64,000 nucleotides of DNA from Copromyces sp. CBS 386.78 (taxonomy: Eukaryota; Ascomycota; Sordariomycetes; Sordariales; Sordariaceae), in contig MU839108.1 of NCBI GenBank assembly GCA_030685235.1, positions 248,001-312,000 on the forward strand, read 5' to 3'. Below the pieces are notes generated by a model. It did no database searches. It was not told where the DNA came from and worked only from the letters and a program-made list of their open reading frames with translations. The position numbers were made by a program, and so were the translations under genes. Of the stretch, positions 55,574 to 64,000 are shown piece by piece. The number at the start of each line of letters is the position of its first letter. Positions within the stretch are counted from its first letter, which is position 1.

Positions 55574-58050
55574 AAGGAGGGAAGGTTTAAAACGGTCGCC
55601 GCTGTAGCGCGAATTTATAGCGCTAGCTACTACGTTACTGTAAACCGTTCGAAGGGTATTAAACTGCGGTTATAGAATAGCGGGGCAAAGAAATTAATAG
55701 AGGAGGAAGAATTCGCGTTATTTATTTAGGTAAATACGTAAATATTTATCGGTTTGTAGTGGTTGTTTATAATTAACGTTAATCGTTAGCTAATTACCTT
55801 AGTAATTAAATAAGATGTAAGGTTATAAATTAGGAGATTATATACGCCGTTAAATAGTTAATTCGAATTAACGGTCGTAAAATTGATTTTGACTAGTATT
55901 GGGTCCGCCGTTTTATAATTAAATTAGAATTTAAATTTGTACGTACGAAATCGCTAGTATGGGTGCGTAAGGTAGCCTAGTTATATATGAGTATGGAGGA
56001 GGTATTTAGGGTATAGAAAGAGACGGTTAAAAAGAATAATATTATACAAAATAATATGTAGAATAGGGACGAGTTTAAATTTAGGGTTGGTATATAATTT
56101 AAATCCTATATAGTTTAATTATATATTGAAATATTAATTATATATATTGCTAACCTAGACGTATGTAAGTTCGTAACGGTTGTAGAGTATATTTTTATTT
56201 CTAGCCGTATAGTTCCCGCCTTTATTATCCTTCTTAGTATTAATATTAGCGAGAATTATATTAATAATCGATTTAACGGTTATAACGTTATCGCTACCTC
56301 CCTTAATGGTTATATTAACGATTAGTTTGTGTTTAATTAGTTTAATTATTAGGAGGAGTATTTTTGTCCTTTTAATAAGGAAGAGAAGCGTTTCCTCCTA
56401 TTAAATAACTATAGTAATTATTATATTATTTAATTTTATTAATAATATTGTAGTTATAATATTATTTTTTTCCTATTACCCCCTTATTCTACTTATATCC
56501 TCTAGCTATTTAATGTAGGCGTTTTTTAAGTCTATAAGTATTATTATTAGAAGGATATATTTAAAATTATTATATATAGTAATGTAGAGTATAGTAAATT
56601 ATCCTTCTTAGATAAATTATTTTATATTCGAAGCGAATCTTTTAAGCAATCGACTATATAATCTATATAGGTAAAGTATAGTCTCTATCTATATAAACCC
56701 TCTATTGTACTTAATAAATTATAAGATTCTATTATATTAATAACCGACCCTAATATTTTAAAAAGAAAGAAAGGATATATTACGATTAAAAACGACGAGG
56801 GTTGGCTTGAATTAAGGGAGATTGTAAGTAATCGAATTTAGTTGTAGGTATAAGAGAAGGAGAAAAGTCCTATAGACCTAGTATTACGCTAAAACCTTGT
56901 ATAATTTAACGCCTTCGATCCTTATACTAATTATAGTGTTAGAATACTTCTACTAGTACTTCGTATTAAAAACGACTAGGTAAAAGTAATAACCCCCCTT
57001 TTTAATATGGCTATAATTTTAGGGTACGATACGTACGTTTAATAAGGGTTGTATAGATTTATTGTAGCGAAGACTCCCCTTAGCCCTATTATTAGATATA
57101 TTATATTTAAAAGGGATAAATCTATTAAAGTAATTGCGTTAATAGAGGTTATTAGTATAGAAGTATAACGTTTTAAAAAGAGGAAGTAGTTAAAGGAATT
57201 AGTATAGAGAGAGAACCGTATATTTAATTATTTAATTACTTATGCTAGCCTTATTAAAATTAATAATATTCGTTTTCGTATAATTATAAATGAGTATTAT
57301 AAAATTAAATTATATATTAAGGAGAAGTTGTACTAGCGTAAGAAGGATTTTGATACTAAGAAGATTATTTTATGTAAATAGTTTAGTACGTATAAGATTG
57401 AGTAATAAAATAAAGTTTAAAATAAGAGGGTAGAATTACGATTTGCTAGTAAATCTCGTACTAAGTAAATTATAATAATTAATTTAATTTTAGATAAAAT
57501 TAAGGATTAAAATTAATTATTCGAATAATATAGATTTGTACGGCGGGAACGTTAGGAATTCTATTAAGAGGCGAAAAAGGTAGTTATTTAAATAGAAATA
57601 ATTCGGTTGGATAGATTAGAAAAGGATATCGTTCTACTTCTATATTAGGTATTGTTTAGTGATAAGCCGAAGCTTATTACCCTATAGATTTATAACTTTT
57701 ATATAGAGGCTATCGTCGAGGAGGTTATTATAGCCTTTATTATTGGTATAGAGCCGGATTTTAAAGTTAAAGATAATGAATTTTACCCGTTTAAAGAAGA
57801 AGAGGTAGAGGAGTAGATTAGGCTAATATAGGAAGAGTAGATAGAAATATTATGTAAGAACGATAAAGGTATATATTACCTTATACCCGGCTATAGTTAA
57901 TTATTATTTAGCGACGATAAGGGAGATTAGGTAGTAGGAAACCTAAATGATTTTAATATTATAGTAGAGGAGGGCCTTATTTAAAATACTATACTAAAAA
58001 GTGGTAATGTTGATAATGAGGATATTGATCCTGCTTTATTGAATTGCTAA
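55574..58050 (+). pseudogene. RIP-inactivated pogo-type DDE transposase
   Basis: Reading from about 55574, the sequence gives a helix-turn-helix-like N-terminus (EGRFKTVAAVARIYSASYY). Between there and 56068 the frame shifts by one, by an intron or an indel. From 56068 to the stop at 58048-58050 one frame runs on. Its in-frame stops are TAA or TAG where I read them, as expected from Gln codons. The catalytic triad is recognisable: NRDEF at 56068, LLNNY at 56404 (Asp expected, now Asn) and LFNVGVFQ at 56512 (Asp expected, now Asn). Spacings of 112 and 36 codons put it in the DDxD class near DD35D. The long C-terminal region is Lys/Glu-rich, probably coiled coil, and ends in an acidic tail. The N-terminal boundary is uncertain. 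Confidence 0.82.
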
Positions 58051-58167
58051 TTTAATATAGGGATGTTTATTGGGTTGAACGATATTATATGTATGAATTT
58101 ATGATTTTTGAAAAAATGATATAATATGGTTATACTGCTAGTTTGTATGGGCGGGGAAGTATTAAAA

Positions 58168-58256
58168 TTTTCGCGAATCTATTCACTTTCGCGAATCTAT
58201 ATACTAGACCCCAAGCTTCGCTTGGGGTCGCAGAGGGCGTTTCGAGCCCAGACGAG
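58168..58256 (-). repeat. Right terminal inverted repeat of the pogo-type element
   Basis: Inverted copy of the left repeat. Here the subterminal hairpin GACCCCAAGC-GAA-GCTTGGGGTC is perfect, so this end is probably closer to the ancestral sequence at that site. Confidence 0.92.
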
Positions 58257-58258
58257 TA

Positions 58259-58352
58259 GTCGCTATCGTCAGGAACATTCCAAAATATTGAGGCCGGGAC
58301 TGGCTCGGCTGGACCAATCGTCAATTCCATGCTATGAGTAGTCTTAGTCAGA
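58259..58352. other. Non-RIP spacer between two transposable elements
   Basis: About 95 bp of normal base composition with no AT bias, wedged between the right end of the first element and the GC-rich left end of the second. It is probably the original target sequence. Confidence 0.5.
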
Positions 58353-58364
58353 CTCAGCTGGGCC

Positions 58365-58431
58365 TCCGAAACCCCACTCGCGACCCCACCTACTACTTTC
58401 TGCGGTAGTAGGTCTGAGCGGGTTTTGCGTT
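58365..58431. repeat. Long imperfect hairpin at the left end of the second element
   Basis: The inner stem is ACCTACTAC pairing with GTAGTAGGT around TTTCTGCG. The outer arms CCGAAACCCCACTC and GAGCGGGTTTTGCG pair imperfectly, making an extended stem-loop of about 65 nt. Confidence 0.6.
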
Positions 58432-58598
58432 TTTTGACTGTTAGCTGTAGAGTGATAAAAAAATTGTACGAGGATTTTACTCTAATCGGAGTATAATTTT
58501 TAAATCTATTTTAGTTAGAATAAAATTAACTGCCCCTATTATATCCAACTACTTAATTAATAAATAACTTTGATTAGAGTAAAATTTATTAAGGTACT

Positions 58599-61502
58599 AT
58601 GTCCGATTTATTCGATTTGCCCGATATAATAGAACCCTCGTTTTGCGAAATGCCCTTTCCGCCTCTATTTAATAACCGATCTACGTTTATACTTAATTCG
58701 CCTAACTTTATATTTAAATTAATTAATCTCTAAATTAATCCTATTCGCTATTCGCTTATTCCGAACTTCGATATTTTAAGTCCAATCCTTACCCCCGTTC
58801 TATATATTTTATTAATTATTCCTAAACTACTAGAATATAATTACGATTTTAATTAATCTTTAGCCTATAAGATTAAAGAATATTAATTTTACTTTTACTT
58901 TAAGAGGGGTATATTGAAATAATTTATTTATAATTGGGTAAAGGTAATTTAAAGTGATAATTAGTTATTTAGAGCCTATATTAAGGAATTTATTAATTCT
59001 TTACGCGATAAAAACGTGCGCAAAGTTCTCTTTCGTTAAAGTATTATTATCCAATTTAAGGATAAGAGTAATTTATACGACGTAAAGATTCTTAGTCGGG
59101 AATTTGGTTAGGAATTGATATTTCTCTTCCGAAAATACAAATTTAAAAAGACGAAGAATAATAAAAATAAATTTAGAAATACCGACTTTAAATCTATTAA
59201 TTTTAATTCCCGACCCGGAGACCCCGAATTATAATATTCTAAACCCGAAGATACCGAAATTATAAATTTATACCCCAATAATTTTAAACTATTCTTATTA
59301 TTCGTTAAATTTAACGCTTCTTCTATAGTTAGGAGCGATATACTATATAATATTAAAAATTTATATAATATATAATAAATTTCAAATATTATTCGGCAAA
59401 GTACAATATAATTTTAATTATACGTTCTTTAATTATATTTACTCTTTAAAAGTTTAATATTATATTAGCGTACTTAATAGTTAAAATATAAAGGCCGAAC
59501 TCGTTACAACGAGTTTACTTTACTTTATATTTATATAATTTTTATAATTCTTATAAATATTCGCGCCCTTTGCAATTTAGATTTCTTTTCCTAAATTATA
59601 GGCTTTTATTTATATATAAACGGCGTTACAAAACGTATTTAAAATATATTAATTAAATTCAGTATTTGTACTTTATATAATAGGACAATTATAATTATTA
59701 AAACGCTTACTACTATTATAACGGTTAGTTCGGACTTTAAATATTTATTATAATTAAATTAACGTTCTTAATAAAATTTTAAATACGTTATATCCAATTC
59801 TAATCTTATCGTTATCTATAATAATTATAATTATTTCAATATTATATAGAGCCTTAATATTAATCGATAAAATACTATATATAATTTTACGACTTATTTA
59901 TTAATAAGTAGTTTTAATATCCCCGGACTCTTCCGATTAAATTAATTTTAATTTACTATTTAATTTTAGATGGGTTGGGTTATTCTTTTATTTACCCCGA
60001 CGCTATATATATTTTACCCTATTATTAATTTTCTTATTATTAAGAGATTACGAGTTTTATTTTTTGTTATTTATGAATAGGAGGGTTTATTTGCTTATCC
60101 CTTCTTTAAAGTAAAGTATTATTAGATATTTAAGAGTTTTATTCTTTAAATGTCTGTTATCGACGAAAATGAGGGTAAATTAGTTAGCATTTATCGTTTA
60201 TATAATAAATTATTCTTCGGCCTATTAGGGATAAATTAAAAATAGTTCAGCAATAGGTTTTTTTTCGTTTATAGCGATTAGAAGACGATATTATTTATTT
60301 ATAAAATTATATTAGCTTAATTAGAGGCGTAGTCCGAATACGATTAGAAATAGTAGATAGTATCCGTTGTAGCCTTCTTCTATATTAAATTTAATTTTAT
60401 TAATTTAATTTTCCGGTATTTCTGGCCTTTAATTAAATAGGATATTTATAAATTTGGTAGGGCGAAGAATATAAAATAGTAAAAAATTGAATTTTATTAT
60501 AAATTACGGCTTTTTTATAATATATTTTACTTTAGGATCTTCGCATTCTTTATACGTAATTTTATTAATAATAAATTTTTCGACGCCGGTCTTCTAAATA
60601 GGAAAATTATAGGGGCGGCTATTATAGATGTTTTTCGGGTTAATAATTTATTTTATTTTTCTATATAGTTTGACCGTATATATATTAAAATATTTACTTT
60701 AAAAGGGTATATTAATAAATATTTTAATAATAATAATTATATAAATATACGATTTTATAGCGTCTATTAATATTTATATACTATTTGGGTATTTATTATT
60801 CTTATTTACGCTATTAAATTTGGAGATTATAATATTTTCCGATAAATAGTTAATTTTCTGCCTTTTTTCTTCTATAGTAGGAAGAATATAAATTATAGGC
60901 TTAAAATACTTTATTTCTCGTAATTACTACGTTTAGAAGTAACCGACCGTATATTGTTTAAAGTTATTCTACAGTCCGGATTAATATAGTATATTATAAT
61001 TAATAATAGTTGGAAGGAAATTAATTTAATATTAGAATATATTAATCGTTCTTTTATATTCGATATTAAATATTATAAGAATTTTATTTATAATATTAAA
61101 TTTACTTTTATTAAAATATTTATTATCGAGCCCTTTATTATAATTATTCGTAAAGTGGTTAAATTAGAATTCGGGCGATTTAGCGGTAGTAAGTATATTA
61201 GTCCGTTTATTAACAAGGATATTATTAATTATATTTATAAAATTTATAAAAATAGGTTTACAACCCGGCGCTATAGATCTTCAGACTCCGCTAATTTTAA
61301 TATATTAGATTTACGATAAAAAGGCCTATATATTTTATTTACGTTAGTATTAGAGCAGTTTAATAATAAGGAAGTACAGTTAGAGTACGGAAAAGATTGA
61401 GAGTATTTCGGTCTCTCCGAATTTAAAGATAATAATTTTTTTATAGTTAATAATGTATATAATGTATCCAATTCTAATAAAAGTAATAGTAAGCTAATTT
61501 AA
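58599..61502 (+). pseudogene. RIP-inactivated DUF6589-like protein gene (full-length frame)
   Basis: From an ATG at 58599 (MSDLFDLPDIIEPSFCEMPF) to a TAA at 61500-61502 one frame of 968 codons holds with no frameshift. It is interrupted by many stops, nearly all TAA or TAG, with one TGA near 61399. This is what C-to-T change in CAA, CAG and TGG codons gives. Recognisable blocks in order are GFYLYINGVTKR, then IVIYNNYNYFN (a YDN motif is expected), FVYSDQKT (expected GDQ), FGDYNIF, NYRLKILYFS, NNSWKEINLILEYINRSF and FGRFSGSKYISP. The series resembles the fungal DUF6589 family. There is no DDE motif of the pogo kind. Assignment is from recognition only. Confidence 0.62.
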
Positions 61503-61927
61503 TTAATAATTATTTTAAATTATATATAATTTAGTATGCCCCTCCCCTATATTTTGGCGAAGGCCTATATTTTAAGGTTTAGAATAGTACTTTATTGGTT
61601 TTTAATTAATATAGGTATAATCTACTTATTAAATTCTATATAACAATAGATTTTATTCCTATTAAAATTATTATATAATATTTTATTATATTTCCTTTCC
61701 CGTTATTCTACGGATTTATAAATATAGGCGAAATTTTATTCCGATTAGAATTATTTCTAGTCGGTAGGTAAATAAAGCGCTAATTATTAATTCGTTTACT
61801 AAGTATACTATCCTTTTAGTCTAATAATAATTAGTAGTATAAACCTATTTTAATTTACAGTAAATACTATTTAAATTAGATTTATATAATTAAATAAATT
61901 ATATATAACGAAGGTCGCTTATTGGTT
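61503..61927. other. RIP-mutated non-coding stretch
   Basis: AT-rich, with the motif AATAGATTTTATTCCTAT near 61645 that recurs near 62968. No frame is coherent. Confidence 0.4.
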
Positions 61928-62263
61928 ATATATATATTTACCGGTATATAAGGATTTATTCCTTTAATTTCGCTAGTTATTATTATTTAATTATCGGTTT
62001 AATATTATAAGACTATTTATAGTAGTTAATAACGAATATTTTAAATAAGCGTTATCCGAATTAGGTTTAATATAATTAATTAATCGTTTATTAATCGTAT
62101 ATATATTTACCGGTGTATAGGGATTTATTCTTTTAATTTCGCTAGCCGTTATTATTTAATCGTCGGTTTAATATTATAGGATTATTTAATTTATAGTAAT
62201 TAATAACGAATATCTATTCTATTTTTAAATAAATATTATCCGAATTAAGTTTAGCGTAGTTAA
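61928..62263. repeat. Two-copy tandem repeat, period about 170 bp
   Basis: Copy 1 (about 61928-62080) and copy 2 (about 62098-62263) share ATATATTTACCGGT, GGATTTATTC, TTTAATTTCGCTAG, CGGTTTAATATTATA, TTAATAACGAATAT and TTATCCGAATTA in the same order. Differences are largely transitions plus a small insertion in copy 2. Confidence 0.75.
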
Positions 62264-62529
62264 TTAGTTTGTATAGTATAGTTAATTAGTCCGTACGTTA
62301 TACCTTTCTCCTATTTCTAATCCTTCTTTCCTTCTTTTTATAACCTTTCTTCTCCTTTTATAATTTCTCTTTTCTTTTTATAATTAATTAGCCTTTATCC
62401 GTTCTAGAACTATCGATTTTATTAATAGTATTAAATTAATAATTTTCTTTAGAATAAAATTTGCTAATAGTATACTATAGCGATTTTTAAATAAATCGAG
62501 AATAAAATTAATAAAATACCCTACGTTAT

Positions 62530-64000
62530 TATTTTAATTAACGTTAATTAATTATAGTTATTATAATATTCGCTATTTGAATAGTATTACGATTTAGTTA
62601 TAAATAATATTATAGCAGTAGTTAATAATAATTCGAAATTAATTATATTAGGGTATTCTAATTATATTAGGTATTATAACTTGGATACTATCTATACTAT
62701 AATCCCGGAAATCTTATAATAATTAGACGGCGGAGATTTTTCCTTCGTTATAAAGAATTTAGAAATACTAGCAATAATAGACCGGAAATTCGCTAAACTT
62801 TAGAAGGTTATATTAATCGGCTAAATATTAGTATATTAGTTGAATTTTTCTGCGATTAGGGTTAAAATTCCGGAATTCGCTACTTTAATTAAATATAAGA
62901 GTTTTTTAAATTTCTATTGATATTTGGATTATAATTATAAATTTTATTTACTTTTATTCTTCGTTTATAATAAAATAGATTTTATTCCTATAAGAATTAT
63001 TATAATAATTTTTACGGGAGTAAAATCTATTTTCTATCCTACTTAATTTAATTAGAATAAAATGTGCCTTAGTGCTATTAAATAGTATTTATTACCCGAA
63101 ATTGGCGTAGTACCCGAAATATTTAACTTATTAGAATCCTTCTAATAAATATATATTAATAAAAAGTAGTAGTTAATTAGTTCGGGCCCTTAATTAATTT
63201 TAAGAAATTAAATCCTATTAAAAACTAGGATAGCGTTAAGTTTCTAGAATTGTATTAGAAATTATATATAAAAATTATTAATAATTTTAATAATTCTAAT
63301 ATTATATATATTATAAAGGCGATTTCCGATACGCCTTTCGAATCCCTATTAACCCGGGCCGTAGTAATCTGAAACAGTAATTTCGACTCCCTTATATTTA
63401 GGGTCGCCGCTAACGATATTTATTTATATAAAATTATTATTATTAACTTCTTTTTAATTTTATATAAGATATTTGTACTACTTTACTACTAGGGCCCGTT
63501 ATATTATTAGTAGAACATTATAGAAAAGAGTATTTATATTCGTAGAAGTTACTACGTTAATAATTAATTTAGAATATTGTAAACTTTTGCCTTCTTTTTA
63601 TATAGAAGGTAAGGTAAAATTGCCTTAGGCTCTATACGCGCAATTAAGGGTGGTAACGTTCCGATTGGCGGGCTGTAGGTATTTGTAATTTCGGCGGATA
63701 TTAATCTTATACTAGTTAGAGCGGCGGAGTAAGTTATAGAAATTTAATTAGATATTGTGTCTATATTGTTTAAGAAGTACGTTTTCGTTTAATAGGAGAA
63801 GTAGGAGAAGGATTACCCCTATTAATTCTGTGAATTAAATTAGGATAAATTTAAATTATTTGGGTATTTCGACCGTTAGGCTTACTATATATATTAATTT
63901 AATATATTTATAACGTTTAATACCCTAATTTATAACTTAAAATATAATAGCGATTTTAAATACGTATTAATAAAATATAGTTCGGTTAATTTTAGAAAGG
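62530..64000 (+). pseudogene. Third RIP-decayed coding region, unidentified, runs off the window
   Basis: Two coherent frames are seen. From about 62530 to 62940 one gives YYDLVINNIIAVVNNN and then LQQLDGGDFSFVIKNLEIL once TAA/TAG are read as Gln. From about 63190 another gives SVKFLELYQKLYIKIINNF, DTPFESLLTRAVVIQNSN and GGNVPIGGLQVFVISADIN, continuing past 64000. The frame differs by one between the two parts, consistent with an intron or an indel in 62940-63190. I do not recognise the family. Confidence 0.5.

Larger units (their letters stand above)
55060..58256. mobile_element. Complete pogo/Fot1-type DNA transposon, RIP-mutated
   Basis: This 3197-bp element is bounded by 89-bp terminal inverted repeats (55060-55148 and 58168-58256) that start CTCGTCTGGGCTCGAAACGC. 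A TA dinucleotide lies immediately outside each end (55058-55059 and 58257-58258), the target-site duplication expected for the Tc1/mariner/pogo superfamily. The two repeats differ at three positions, all transitions, as RIP would produce. The interior is AT-rich and full of TA. The decayed transposase frame ends at 58050. It is longer than typical Fot1 elements (about 1.9 kb), because the protein has a long C-terminal extension. Confidence 0.88.
58353..64000. mobile_element. Second RIP-mutated element or nested elements, open at the window edge
   Basis: The left end starts CTCAGCTGGGCCTCCGAAAC and continues to CGCGACCCCA, matching the first element's end in order and spacing (CTC-N2-CTGGGC, GAAAC, GCGACCCCA). 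It is followed by a hairpin ACCTACTAC...GTAGTAGGT at 58386-58411. Interior sequence is AT-rich and RIP-like from about 58440 to the window end. It carries a long decayed DUF6589-like frame, a tandem repeat and another decayed coding region. No inverted copy of the left end is seen before 64000, so the right boundary, and whether this is one element or several, is unknown. The exact left boundary and target duplication are also unclear. Confidence 0.6.

Noticed and set aside
55560..58050. LTR retrotransposon as the source of the AT-rich block
   Set aside because: The ends are inverted rather than direct repeats, the flanks are TA, and the readable triad is of the DDE transposase type, with no reverse transcriptase motif.
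58126..58341. 71-residue open frame across the right end of the first element
   Set aside because: It is a translation of the terminal inverted repeat and its flank.
1..64000. 5S rRNA genes, tRNA genes and CRISPR arrays
   Set aside because: Dispersed 5S genes are typical of Neurospora, but I found none of the conserved internal control region; no tRNA cloverleaf and no regularly spaced direct repeats were seen.

Overview
The window looks like nuclear DNA of a filamentous ascomycete of the Sordariales, closest in style to Neurospora or Sordaria. Genes are GC-rich and C-ending in codon use. They are broken by short introns (mostly 61-70 nt) with GTRNGT-type donors and CTAAC-like branch points, and are separated by long intergenic stretches. 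The last 9 kb is AT-rich, TpA-rich DNA whose reading frames are broken almost only by TAA and TAG. That is the signature of repeat-induced point mutation (RIP).

Layout. 0-9 kb: a small GPI-anchor-like secreted protein, Bud22 (ribosome biogenesis), centrin/Cdc31, a large single-exon DUF6604 protein and a small copia-Gag-like protein. 9.6-12.5 kb: ATP-dependent PEP carboxykinase (acu-6/PCK1) with at least five introns, one unusually long. 12.5-19 kb: about 6.6 kb with no gene I can support. 19-31.4 kb: a SAM-methyltransferase-like protein with membrane segments, a cytochrome P450, a DUF1295 steroid-reductase-like membrane enzyme and a full-size PDR-type ABC transporter, a possible functional neighbourhood. 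35.7-48.5 kb: CK2 regulatory beta subunit, a JmjC/cupin-8 oxygenase, an RRM protein of the Vip1 type, a 75-aa hydrophilic protein, a serine-rich coiled-coil protein and a WD40-like propeller protein. 52.8-54.6 kb: a 14-TM DHA2-type MFS transporter.

55-64 kb is a RIP-mutated transposon block that starts abruptly about 500 bp upstream of the MFS gene. The first element (55060-58256) is complete. It has 89-bp terminal inverted repeats flanked by TA and a decayed pogo/Fot1-type DDE transposase in which two of the three catalytic Asp codons have become Asn codons. It is followed by a second element whose left end (from about 58353) resembles the first element's terminus, including a hairpin. That element carries a different gene: a full-length, frame-intact but nonsense-riddled reading frame (58599-61502) that reads like a DUF6589 protein. 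A tandem repeat and a third decayed coding region run to the window edge. This block is the most novel part of the window.

Splice sites, motifs, repeats and reading frames were read by eye. No database or composition calculation was run, and family names come from recognition of sequence features.
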